From NCBI GenBank assembly GCA_900550685.1, contig URTS01000068.1:1-10354 (forward strand): a DNA stretch of 10,354 nucleotides. The letters are read 5' to 3'. Both the position numbers and the translations under genes were made by a program. Origin of the DNA: an uncultured Oscillibacter sp. GTDB taxonomy: Bacteria > Bacillota > Clostridia > Oscillospirales > Oscillospiraceae. Within the stretch, counting starts at the first letter, position 1. Every line of letters starts with the position of its first letter. The notes under the pieces were generated by a model. It did not search any database, was not told the DNA's origin, and was given only the letters and a program-made list of their open reading frames with translations. Shown piece by piece: positions 1-6,570 of the stretch.

Positions 1-200
1 CGGAGGAAATCGCCCGGCAGGCGCTTGAACGACCGGGCGGAGCGCGCAATATCCGGCATTTGCTCCAGACGCTGGTGCAGACGCCGCTCTCCGACGCGCT
101 GCTCTCCAGGACGCCTCCGAAAGCGCTTCAGATTTTGGCGCGCGCGGGGGAAATTGTCGTATCGGTGACGGATGGTGACAGAGCGGAAACAGGAGAATAG
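1..200 (+). CDS. C-terminal end of a probable Clp-type AAA+ ATPase (partial)
   Basis: This is the 3' end of a gene that starts before the window. The open frame begins at base 3 and ends with TAG at 198-200, giving 65 codons. The segment GARNIRHLLQTLVQTPLSDA resembles the C-terminal small (D2) domain of ClpA/ClpB/ClpC chaperone ATPases, where a GAR-x-(I/L)-R motif is followed by a helix ending in PL-x-x-LL. In that family the conserved Arg is sensor 2, which contacts nucleotide. If the assignment is right, the protein is an ATP-dependent unfoldase of the cytoplasm. The remaining tail is short and weakly conserved. Codon use is strongly GCG/ACG-biased (7 of 8 Ala codons are GCG), like mraZ and the first half of rsmH. 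No terminator is evident after it. The family call rests on one short motif, so another AAA+ protein is possible. Confidence 0.55.
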   Translation, partial: EEIARQALERPGGARNIRHLLQTLVQTPLSDALLSRTPPKALQILARAGEIVVSVTDGDRAETGE

Positions 201-283
201 AACATCTGTTCAAAAATTGCGAAATTGCCGAAAAGGGGTTAAATTTTGTAAATATTTTCTCCGGACGATTTTGAAAAAAAGGG

Positions 284-312
284 TTGCATTTTATGTTAAC
301 GCCCCTTATTAT
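284..312 (+). promoter_or_regulatory. Sigma-A-type promoter for mraZ and the dcw cluster
   Basis: TTGCAT (284-289) and TATTAT (307-312) are separated by exactly 17 bp, so each hexamer is a near match to the housekeeping consensus at ideal spacing. The surroundings are AT-rich. Transcription would be expected to start near 319-320, at the left edge of the repeat array and about 50 bases before the mraZ start codon. An overlapping TATAAG at 312-317 could also serve as a -10 element. Confidence 0.75.
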
Positions 313-319
313 ATAAGTG

Positions 320-359
320 AAGTGGAGCTAAGTGGAGCGGAAAAGATGAAAATGGAGCG
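320..359 (+). promoter_or_regulatory. Probable MraZ operator: 10-bp-period direct repeats
   Basis: AAGTGGAGCT (320-329) and AAGTGGAGCG (330-339) lie head to tail, and AAATGGAGCG (350-359) follows two periods later. The 340-349 unit is degenerate. All intact copies therefore fall on one face of the helix. MraZ proteins are known to bind short GTGG/TGGG-containing direct repeats, spaced about one helical turn apart, upstream of their own gene, and to repress the cluster. The array begins at the predicted transcription start, so bound MraZ would block promoter clearance. The operator role is inferred from pattern and position. Confidence 0.7.
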
Positions 360-371
360 AGGTGAGAGGGA

Positions 372-788
372 ATGTACGGAAAATACAAGCACACGGTCGA
401 TCCGAAGGGCCGTCTGTTCGTTCCCTCGAAGCTGCGCGACGAGCTCGGCGAGGCTTTCTATGTGACACTAGGCCTCGATCACTGCCTGTCCGTCTATACG
501 GAGAACGGCTGGCAGGCGATCCTGGATAAATATAACGCGCTTCCCATCTCGCAGGCGCGCAAGATGCGCTTTCTTTTTGCCAACGCCGCCAAATGCGAGC
601 CCGACAAGCAGGGGCGCTTCCTCATTCCGACCGAGCTTCGCCAGTATGCCGGCATCCGGCAGGAGGTTACGTTCATCGGGCAGGGCGGCCATGCGGAGAT
701 CTGGGACAGCGAGGCCTACGACAAGCTGGAGCAGGAGACGCTCACGCCGGAGAATCTGGCGCAGGTGATGGAGGAATTGGGCTTCTGA
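372..788 (+). CDS. mraZ: Transcriptional regulator MraZ
   Basis: MraZ is a DNA-binding protein of the AbrB/SpoVT swapped-hairpin type that forms ring-shaped oligomers and represses dcw transcription from its own promoter. The 138-residue product carries two copies of the family signature: DPKGRLFVPSKLR near residues 10-22 and DKQGRFLIPTELR near 77-89. Length is close to the usual 140-150. The ATG at 372 fits because AGGTGA (360-365), complementary to the 16S 3' end, lies 6 bases upstream, and because the protein begins in the family's typical MYGKYKHTVD manner. The stop TGA at 786-788 overlaps the rsmH start by one base, which implies translational coupling. The repeat array just upstream is its likely operator. 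Thr is coded mainly by ACG (5 of 7) and Ala by GCG and GCC equally. Confidence 0.95.
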   Translation: MYGKYKHTVDPKGRLFVPSKLRDELGEAFYVTLGLDHCLSVYTENGWQAILDKYNALPISQARKMRFLFANAAKCEPDKQGRFLIPTELRQYAGIRQEVTFIGQGGHAEIWDSEAYDKLEQETLTPENLAQVMEELGF

Positions 789-1735
789 TGGAGTTTTCGC
801 ATAAATCGGTATTGCTTTGGGAGTGCATCGACGCGCTCAACATCCGTCCGAACGGGATCTATCTCGACGGGACGCTCGGCGGCGGCGGGCACTCACTGGA
901 GATCTGCCGCAGACTGACAAACGGCAGGCTCATCGGTGTCGACCGCGACGAGGTCGCGCTGGAAGCGGCAAAAAAGCGGCTCAGCCGTCACGCGCGCAAG
1001 GTGACGCTGGTGCATGATAATTTTGAAAATATTGCGCTGATCCTGGACGCGCTGAATCTCGATAAGATCGACGGCATGCTCTTTGACTTGGGCGTTTCGT
1101 CTCCGCAGCTGGACGACGGCGCGCGCGGCTTTTCGTATATGACGGACGCGCCTTTGGATATGCGCATGGATAGAGGCAGCAGTCTGACGGCCTATGAGAT
1201 CGTCAACAACTATCCCAAGGACGAGCTCCGGCGAATCTTGTACGAATACGGCGAGGAGCGGTACGCCCCTCAGATCGCGGCGGCGATTGAGCGCGTGCGC
1301 TCGGACCGGCCGATCGAGACGACGCTGGAGCTGGTGGATATCATCAAATCCGCCATGCCCGAGCGGGCGCTGCGGGAAAAGCAGCACCCCGCCAAGCGGA
1401 GCTTTCAGGCCATCCGCATCGCCGTCAACGGCGAGCTGGACGCCCTGCCGCCCATGCTCAGCGGGGCCATCGACCACCTGAACCCTGCCGGACGACTGGC
1501 AGTCATCACCTTCCATTCCCTGGAGGACCGCATCGTCAAGCGGGCCTTCCAGAACGCCGCCAAGGGCTGCACCTGCCCGCCGGAATTTCCGGTGTGCGTG
1601 TGCGGAAAAAAGCCCCGGGTGCGGCTGGTGACCCGGAAACCCATCGTCTCCGGCGCCGCAGAGCTGAAGGAGAACAGCCGGGCCCGCAGCGCCAAGCTGC
1701 GGGTGGTTGAAAAATGCGACCCCTTTGATCTTTGA
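788..1735 (+). CDS. rsmH: 16S rRNA (cytosine-1402-N4)-methyltransferase RsmH
   Basis: RsmH (MraW) uses S-adenosylmethionine to methylate N4 of C1402 in the decoding centre of 16S rRNA. The 315-residue length is typical. Visible motifs are the SAM loop GTLGGGGHS (28-36) with the following acidic VDRD (51-54), DLGVSSPQLDD (100-110), RGFSY and PLDMRMD (113-128), the HPAKRSFQAIRIAVNGEL block (200-217), and VITFHSLEDRIVKR (239-252). The Cys-rich CTCPPEFPVCVCG segment (261-273) follows, a usual feature of the family. The ATG at 788 overlaps the mraZ stop (TGATG), with GGAGGA at 770-775 inside mraZ. The open frame extends upstream into mraZ, but that part shows no family similarity. Codon choice flips near codon 180-190: Ala is 11 GCG to 2 GCC before base 1349, and 1 GCG to 13 GCC after it. 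Both halves look intact, so a functional enzyme is expected. Confidence 0.96.
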   Translation: MEFSHKSVLLWECIDALNIRPNGIYLDGTLGGGGHSLEICRRLTNGRLIGVDRDEVALEAAKKRLSRHARKVTLVHDNFENIALILDALNLDKIDGMLFDLGVSSPQLDDGARGFSYMTDAPLDMRMDRGSSLTAYEIVNNYPKDELRRILYEYGEERYAPQIAAAIERVRSDRPIETTLELVDIIKSAMPERALREKQHPAKRSFQAIRIAVNGELDALPPMLSGAIDHLNPAGRLAVITFHSLEDRIVKRAFQNAAKGCTCPPEFPVCVCGKKPRVRLVTRKPIVSGAAELKENSRARSAKLRVVEKCDPFDL

Positions 1736-1756
1736 GCGCTTGGCGCTTAATTCTTT
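1735..1756 (+). other. Short hairpin at the rsmH 3' end
   Basis: AGCGC (1735-1739) and GCGCT (1743-1747) can pair across a 3-base loop, followed by TTAATTCTTT. The stem has only 5 pairs and the U-tract is interrupted, so at best it is a weak pause or processing site in the rsmH to ftsL gap. Confidence 0.3.
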
Positions 1757-1783
1757 GCACGATACGGAAAGGAGCGGCCAGAT

Positions 1784-2347
1784 ATGGCATCCGCAGTCAG
1801 AGAATATCGATATAACCACCGGGATGTGAGCATAGACGGCAGTCTGGCCCGGGACCTGGACTGGGCAGTCCGGGAGCGGGAACTGGAGCATGCCGGCGCC
1901 GCCCCCCGCCATGAGGAACAGGCCCGGCCCAAGGTCCACCGCCGGGAGCAGGCATTGGTGCGGGAGCGCCAGCAGGTGCCGGTGCTGACAGTGGTAGGCG
2001 CGGCGGCGGTCATCGGCCTTGCGGTGATGCTGCTTTTGAGTTATGTGCAGCTTACCACCCTGGCTGCCGACACGGTGAGCCTCCGCTCGGAGCTGTCGGC
2101 CCTTCAGGCGGAGAACGTGACTCTGACGGCCCAGCATGAGCAGATGTTCGACATGGCCACCGTGAAAGAGGTGGCGGCCGCCGCGGGCATGGGCAAGCCC
2201 ACCAGCAGCCAGATCACCTATCTGGACCTGGCCAGCGAAGACAGCGCCACCGTCTTCCAGACGGAAAGCGACAGCCCCAGCCTTCTCAGCCGGCTCCTGA
2301 GCTCTCTGCACCATGGGGTCTACGCCGTGGTGGAATATTTCGACTGA
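1784..2347 (+). CDS. ftsL: FtsL-like cell division protein
   Basis: This encodes a 187-residue, single-pass membrane protein in the place normally held by ftsL. The N-terminal 64 residues are highly charged (Arg/Glu/His) and should be cytoplasmic. A membrane segment spans about 66-88, followed by a coiled-coil-like stretch (about 91-120, with LRSELSALQAENVTL). A short conserved-looking region (TVKEVAAAAGMGKP) and a Ser/Asp-rich tail ending in HHGVYAVVEYFD come last. FtsL/DivIC family proteins have this topology and link FtsB/DivIC and FtsQ/DivIB to FtsW and its PBP in the septum. Sequence conservation in this family is poor, so the symbol rests on topology and gene order. AAAGGAG at 1768-1774 lies 9 bases before the ATG. 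From here on, codon use is GCC/ACC-biased. The protein is longer than many FtsL proteins because of the cytoplasmic tail. Confidence 0.8.
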   Translation: MASAVREYRYNHRDVSIDGSLARDLDWAVRERELEHAGAAPRHEEQARPKVHRREQALVRERQQVPVLTVVGAAAVIGLAVMLLLSYVQLTTLAADTVSLRSELSALQAENVTLTAQHEQMFDMATVKEVAAAAGMGKPTSSQITYLDLASEDSATVFQTESDSPSLLSRLLSSLHHGVYAVVEYFD

Positions 2348-2374
2348 CCCAGCCATAATATGTTGTGACACAGC

Positions 2375-2414
2375 GGGGAGTGAGAAGCCGGCGTCTTCTT
2401 GCTCCCCTTGTTTT
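2375..2414 (+). terminator. Terminator-like hairpin between ftsL and the PBP gene
   Basis: Bases 2375-2387 pair with 2395-2407 to form an uninterrupted 13-bp stem, including two G-U pairs, with the base GGGGAG/CTCCCC. The loop is 7 bases (2388-2394). A U-rich run, TTGTTTT (2408-2414), follows at once. This is the architecture of an intrinsic terminator. It sits inside a cluster whose genes all point the same way, and I see no convincing promoter between it and the PBP start. It therefore probably acts as a partial terminator or attenuator that lowers expression of downstream genes. Confidence 0.7.
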
Positions 2415-2451
2415 CTGAATTGCTGAATTACCCCTGAAAGGAGACCATCCC

Positions 2452-4899
2452 ATGCCTCAGAATCTTCGCAGAAAAAGTGACGCGGCCCGCAGGGCCAACC
2501 AGGTGGTCCGCAGCCGGACGGCGCTGATCATGCTGGTTTTGGGCGTGGTGACTTTTGCGATCCTTTTCTGGCGGCTCTATGATTTACAGATCCTCCGGCA
2601 CGATGAGCTTCAGGGCCGTGCCGTGGAGCAGCAGACCCGCAGCGCGGTGGTGACCGCCTCCCGGGGCACCATCTATGACAGCAGCCTGAACACCCTGGCC
2701 ATCTCCGCCACGGCGGAGGACGTAAACATCTCCCCCATGCGGATCGCGGAGTTCGTGGAAAGCCAGAAGGAAAAGCAGGAAAAGGCCGCCCAGAAAGCGG
2801 CGGACAGGGGGGAGACTTACACGGCTCCCGTCCTCCGGGACCAGACCTACATTGCCAAGGGCCTCAGCCGCATCCTGGGCGTGGAACAGGAAACCCTGGA
2901 AGCCCGGATGACCAAGACCAACTATGACTACTGGAACGTCAAAAAGCAGGCGGAGCAGAACATTGCCGACGAGGTCCGTCGCTTCATCAACGGCGAGATC
3001 GACCCTGACGGCAATGAGGTGCCGAAAGAGGATCAGGTGAAGCTCCAGGGGGTCTGGCTCCAGCCCTCCTCCAAGCGGTACTACCTCTACAGCGCCCTGG
3101 CCTCCGGCGTGCTGGGCTTTGTAAATGACCAGAACGAGGGCAGCGTGGGCCTGGAAGCCAAGTATGACGATACCCTCACCGGCACCGCAGGCTATACCGT
3201 CAGCGCCCGAAACGCCGCCGGTACGGCTCTGCTGTATCCCTATGAACAGTATTACGACGCGGAAAACGGCCATAATCTGGTGCTGACCCTGAACACCAAC
3301 GTGCAGCTGAGCCTGGAAAACGGCCTGGAGAGCATGCTGAAAAAATACGGGGCCAAAAACGGCGGCACCGGCATCGTCATGGATGTGAACACCGGGGCCA
3401 TCGTGGCCATGGCCTCCTATCCCAACTACGACCTCAACGAGCCCGGCGTCCTCTTTGACGATGCCCTGAAGGCCAAGCTGGAAACGGCGCTGGCCAAGAT
3501 CGACGCCAACCGCTCCTCCTATGAATCGGAGGAGAAGTACGCCGAGGCCCGGTCCGAGGCCATCAACAACGCCGTCCAGACCCAGTGGCGCAACAAGTGC
3601 ATCGACTCCACCTATGAGCCCGGCTCCACTTTCAAGCCCATTACGCTGGCGGCGGCGCTGGAGGAGGGCAAGGTGACGAAAAACTCCACCTTCTACTGCT
3701 CCGGCTCCACCCGTGTGCAGGGCTGGAACAAGGCCATCTGGTGCTCCAAGCACAGCGGCCACGGCCAGCAGACCCTCATTGAGGCGGTGGGCCATTCCTG
3801 CAACCCCGCCTTTATCAGCATGGGCCTGTCCGTGGGCACCGAGACCTATTACAAGTATTTGCAGTCCTTCGGCCTGATGGATAAGACCGGCATCGACATG
3901 ATCGGTGAGGTGAAGGGCATTTTCCAGGATGAAAAGACCTTCAACTCCCAGGTGGTGTCCCTGGCCTCCTACTCCTTCGGCCAGACCTTCAACGTGACTC
4001 CCATCGAGCTGATCCGGGCCCAGGCAGCCTGCGTCAACGGCGGCTACCTCTATGAGCCCTACATCGTGGACCAGGTGCTGGATGACGACGGCAATGTTCT
4101 CTCCCAGCACGATTCCACCCCCATCCGCCAGGTCATCAGCGAGGAGACCTCCGCCATTGTCCGGGAGGCCCTGGAATACGTGGTGTCCTCCGGCAGCGGC
4201 AAGAACGGCCAGGTGGCGGGCTACCGCATCGGCGGCAAGACCGGCACCGCCGACAAGACCGGCACCAAGACCGCCGACAATCCCAAGGGCGATGTGGTGG
4301 TGTCCTTCATGTGCTTCGCTCCGGCGGACGATCCCCAATACATCATGCTGCTGACCATGGACACCCCCCGCCGCGATACCGGCACCGCCGTGTACGGCGG
4401 CACCATGGTGGCTCCGGCGGCCAGCCAGATCATGGCGGAGATCCTGCCTGCCCTGGGCATTGAGCCGGATTACAGCGCCGATGAACTGGCAGGCGCCGAC
4501 GCGGCGGTCCCCTATGTGGTGGGCAAGAGCGCGGCGGACGCCAAGGCGGCCCTGACGGCGGCAGGCTTTGCCTGCACCACCGTGGGCAGCGGCGACACTG
4601 TCACGGACCAGACCCCGGCAGGCGGCGCTATCGTGCCCAACAACGCCTCCATCATCCTCTATCTGGGGGCGGAGAAGCCGGATAAACCCTGTACCGTGCC
4701 CAATGTGGTGGGGCGGTCGCCCTCGGAGGCCAACAAGGTCCTCACCAACGCAGGCCTGATCATGAAGGTCACCGGCGCCACCAACACCGGCGGCAGCACC
4801 GGCAGCGTCACCGCCATTTCCCAGAGCGCGGAGCCGGGGACAGAGCTGGCGGCGGGCAGCGTGGTGACGGTGCGGTTCGGCGCAACGACCACAGACTGA
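2452..4899 (+). CDS. ftsI: Class B penicillin-binding protein (septal transpeptidase) with two PASTA domains
   Basis: This 815-residue bitopic protein crosslinks peptidoglycan stem peptides at the septum, working with the FtsW polymerase. After a basic N-terminus comes a membrane anchor (about 24-46), then the PBP dimerisation domain (about 60-270, with ASRGTIYD at 69-76). The transpeptidase domain (about 300-665) has all three active-site motifs: STFK with catalytic Ser392, SCN at 449-451, and KTG at 596-598. Two PASTA domains follow, about 684-739 and 747-810, starting VPYVVGKSAADAK and VPNVVGRSPSEAN. Two PASTA repeats match vegetative PBP2B-type proteins of Firmicutes better than sporulation SpoVD, which usually has one, but the two cannot be firmly separated here. 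A charged helical stretch (about 333-378) is inserted between the start of the transpeptidase domain and the STFK motif. AAAGGAG (2437-2443) precedes the ATG. A terminator-like hairpin lies just upstream. Confidence 0.93.
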   Translation: MPQNLRRKSDAARRANQVVRSRTALIMLVLGVVTFAILFWRLYDLQILRHDELQGRAVEQQTRSAVVTASRGTIYDSSLNTLAISATAEDVNISPMRIAEFVESQKEKQEKAAQKAADRGETYTAPVLRDQTYIAKGLSRILGVEQETLEARMTKTNYDYWNVKKQAEQNIADEVRRFINGEIDPDGNEVPKEDQVKLQGVWLQPSSKRYYLYSALASGVLGFVNDQNEGSVGLEAKYDDTLTGTAGYTVSARNAAGTALLYPYEQYYDAENGHNLVLTLNTNVQLSLENGLESMLKKYGAKNGGTGIVMDVNTGAIVAMASYPNYDLNEPGVLFDDALKAKLETALAKIDANRSSYESEEKYAEARSEAINNAVQTQWRNKCIDSTYEPGSTFKPITLAAALEEGKVTKNSTFYCSGSTRVQGWNKAIWCSKHSGHGQQTLIEAVGHSCNPAFISMGLSVGTETYYKYLQSFGLMDKTGIDMIGEVKGIFQDEKTFNSQVVSLASYSFGQTFNVTPIELIRAQAACVNGGYLYEPYIVDQVLDDDGNVLSQHDSTPIRQVISEETSAIVREALEYVVSSGSGKNGQVAGYRIGGKTGTADKTGTKTADNPKGDVVVSFMCFAPADDPQYIMLLTMDTPRRDTGTAVYGGTMVAPAASQIMAEILPALGIEPDYSADELAGADAAVPYVVGKSAADAKAALTAAGFACTTVGSGDTVTDQTPAGGAIVPNNASIILYLGAEKPDKPCTVPNVVGRSPSEANKVLTNAGLIMKVTGATNTGGSTGSVTAISQSAEPGTELAAGSVVTVRFGATTTD

Positions 4900-4968
4900 C
4901 CCCCAAAGTGTTACCGCACCTTTTGCCAGTTTTACAACACCATTTCCGGTATGTTTTCCTGCAAAACC

Positions 4969-4977
4969 TGCTAAAAT
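4969..4977 (+). promoter_or_regulatory. Possible extended -10 promoter for murE
   Basis: TGC followed by TAAAAT (4972-4977) forms an extended -10 element in the AT-rich 118-bp gap before murE. No good -35 hexamer lies at 16-18 bp; the best is GTATGT at 4949-4954. Extended -10 promoters can work without one. Transcription would start near 4984, giving a leader of about 34 bases. Confidence 0.4.
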
Positions 4978-5003
4978 ACAGGAGGAAAACTGATATCGAA
5001 CAT

Positions 5004-5010
5004 GGGAGGA
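5004..5010 (+). promoter_or_regulatory. Ribosome binding site that fixes the murE start
   Basis: GGGAGGA (5004-5010) lies 7 bases before the ATG at 5018. An in-frame TTG at 5012 would be only one base away from it, so the ATG at 5018 is the real start. Confidence 0.85.
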
Positions 5011-5017
5011 ATTGATT

Positions 5018-6466
5018 ATGAAACTGCGAGAACTGCTGACCGGCATCCCGATTCAGTCCAGCACGGCGGACCTGGAAACGGAGATCACCGGCGTCAGCTA
5101 TGACTCCCGGGCCACCAAGCCCGGCGACCTGTTCGTGGCCATGACCGGCTTTGCCACCGACGGCCACAAGTATATTGGAACAGCCCTGGAAAAGGGCGCG
5201 GCGGCGGTGCTGTGCCAGCAGCTTCCGGCGGCGGACTGCGCTTATATCCAGACGGCGGATTCCCGCCGGGCCCTGGCGGTGATCGGCGCCAACTGGTTCG
5301 GCCATCCGGCGAAGGAAATGACCATGATCGCCGTTACCGGCACCTGCGGCAAGACCACCACCACCTATCTGCTGAAGGCCATTCTGGAGCAGGCCAAAGG
5401 GGCCAAGGTGGGCCTTATCGGCACCAACCAGAATATGATCGGCCAGGAGATCATCCCCACGGAGCGCACCACCCCGGAGTCCTTCGAGGTCCAGAAGCTG
5501 TTCCGGGAAATGGCGGACGGGGGCTGCACCCATGTGGTGATGGAGACCTCCTCCCACGCGCTGTATCTGGACCGGGTCTACGGCGTGCACTACGACGTGG
5601 GCATCTTCACCAACCTGACCCAGGATCACCTGGATTTCCATAAGACCATGGAGAATTACTGCGACGCTAAGGCCATTTTGTTCCAGAACTGCGGCACCGG
5701 CGTGGTGAATGCCGACGATCCCTGGACGCCCCGGCTGCTGAAGAATGCGTCCTGCCAGGTGCGGACCTACGGCGAAAAGACGGCGGCGGACCTGCGGGCG
5801 GAGAACATCGTGCTCTCTGCCGATGGCATCGCCTTTGACGCCGTGACGGCAGTGGAGCGGGTGCCCATCCAGGTGCACATCCCCGGGGGCTTTATGGTCT
5901 ACAACACCCTGGATGTGCTGGCAGCGGCCCAGGCCCTGGGCATTTCCCTGGGGGAGAGCGCCGCGGTGCTGGCCAAGGTGCCCCATGTGCAGGGCCGGGT
6001 GGAGGTGGTCCCCACCCCCGGCAAGGATTATACCATTCTTATTGATTACGCCCACACCCCGGACAGCATGGTGAACGTGCTGCAGACGGTGAAGGAGTTC
6101 GCCAAGGGCCGCACCGTGGCGGTGTTCGGTTGCGGCGGCGACCGGGATAAGACCAAGCGGCCCCCCATGGGCAAGGCGGCGGCGGACTGGTCCGACTTTG
6201 CGGTGGTCACTACCGACAATCCCCGGACCGAGGACCCAGCGGCCATCATCGAGGACATTTTGCCTGGCTTTGCAGGCAGCAAGACCCCCTATAAAGTGGT
6301 GGTGGATCGGGTCGAGGCCATTCACTGGGCCATGGACCACGCGGAAAAGGACGATGTCATCGTCCTGTGCGGCAAGGGCCACGAGACTTATCAGGAGGTC
6401 AACCACGTGAAGCACCACATGGATGAGCGGGAGATCGTGGCGGACTATCTGAAAGCGGGCCATTAA
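5018..6466 (+). CDS. murE: UDP-MurNAc-L-Ala-D-Glu:meso-diaminopimelate ligase MurE
   Basis: MurE is a cytoplasmic ATP-dependent ligase that adds the third residue to the peptidoglycan stem peptide. The product has 482 residues, normal for the family, using the ATG at 5018. The Mur ligase fold is visible in order: an N-terminal UDP-substrate domain (1-95, with SYDSR), an ATP-binding central domain with P-loop GTCGKTTTT (108-116), the TTPESF substrate motif, METSSHAL (175-182), and FTNLTQDHLDFH with the carbamylated-lysine region YCDAK (K218). The C-terminal domain has IDYAHTPDSM and DNPR (400-403). DNPR is the known signature of ligases that add meso-diaminopimelate rather than L-lysine, so the wall is probably of the DAP type. 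The P-loop has Cys where the family usually has Asn. Expected neighbours murF and murD are missing from this cluster segment. Confidence 0.95.
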   Translation: MKLRELLTGIPIQSSTADLETEITGVSYDSRATKPGDLFVAMTGFATDGHKYIGTALEKGAAAVLCQQLPAADCAYIQTADSRRALAVIGANWFGHPAKEMTMIAVTGTCGKTTTTYLLKAILEQAKGAKVGLIGTNQNMIGQEIIPTERTTPESFEVQKLFREMADGGCTHVVMETSSHALYLDRVYGVHYDVGIFTNLTQDHLDFHKTMENYCDAKAILFQNCGTGVVNADDPWTPRLLKNASCQVRTYGEKTAADLRAENIVLSADGIAFDAVTAVERVPIQVHIPGGFMVYNTLDVLAAAQALGISLGESAAVLAKVPHVQGRVEVVPTPGKDYTILIDYAHTPDSMVNVLQTVKEFAKGRTVAVFGCGGDRDKTKRPPMGKAAADWSDFAVVTTDNPRTEDPAAIIEDILPGFAGSKTPYKVVVDRVEAIHWAMDHAEKDDVIVLCGKGHETYQEVNHVKHHMDEREIVADYLKAGH

Positions 6467-6503
6467 TCGCCTGAGACACGGCAGAAGTGTTTTACAGAGA
6501 ATA

Positions 6504-6519
6504 CCGCCGGAAACGGCGG
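6504..6519 (+). other. GAAA-loop hairpin in the murE-mraY gap
   Basis: CCGCCG (6504-6509) and CGGCGG (6514-6519) form a perfect 6-bp GC stem closed by a GAAA tetraloop, one of the most stable RNA loops. No U-tract follows, so it is not a standard terminator. A second stem, CCGGC (6534-6538) with GCCGG (6546-6550), lies further on before the mraY ribosome binding site. They may stabilise or pause the transcript. No gene fits in the 104-bp gap. Confidence 0.45.
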
Positions 6520-6570
6520 CGGGAGAAAAGGCCCCGGCTGTGTCGGCCGGAGGCATGAAGAGGAGAAAAC

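Larger units (their letters stand above)
201..371 (+). other. AT-rich intergenic region upstream of the dcw cluster
   Basis: These 171 bases separate the Clp-like gene from mraZ. They are much richer in A/T than anything else in the window. They hold the mraZ promoter and the repeat array listed separately. Bases 201-283 contain short A- and T-runs but no convincing hairpin with a U-tract and no coding frame that resembles a gene. Confidence 0.7.

Noticed and set aside
233..307. Imperfect inverted repeat AAGGGGTTAA / TTAACGCCCCTT flanking the AT-rich segment before mraZ
   Set aside because: The arms are interrupted by a two-base mismatch, lie 50 bases apart, and have no U-tract, so chance is the simplest explanation.
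172..465. A 97-codon plus-strand frame covering the mraZ promoter
   Set aside because: It spans the promoter and operator, has no recognisable domain, and overlaps mraZ in another frame.
593..787. Upstream extension of the rsmH frame into mraZ
   Set aside because: The added residues are an out-of-frame reading of mraZ; the ATG at 788 matches the family start and overlaps the mraZ stop in the usual coupled manner.
2330..2358. Possible promoter (TGGAAT, CATAAT) at the ftsL 3' end
   Set aside because: Both hexamers are poor matches and the transcript would meet the terminator-like hairpin within a few bases.
893..2371. Long minus-strand open frames across rsmH-ftsL, and likewise at 4808-6592, 6463-7602, 7628-8800 and 8811-10148
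   Set aside because: All lie opposite well-identified genes, show low-complexity shadow translations, and cross intergenic gaps.
2584..5046. An 820-codon open frame on the minus strand, antisense to the PBP gene
   Set aside because: It is a mirror of GC-rich codon bias in the PBP gene; the translation is rich in Gly/His/Val with no family motif, and the plus-strand PBP has all its active-site motifs.
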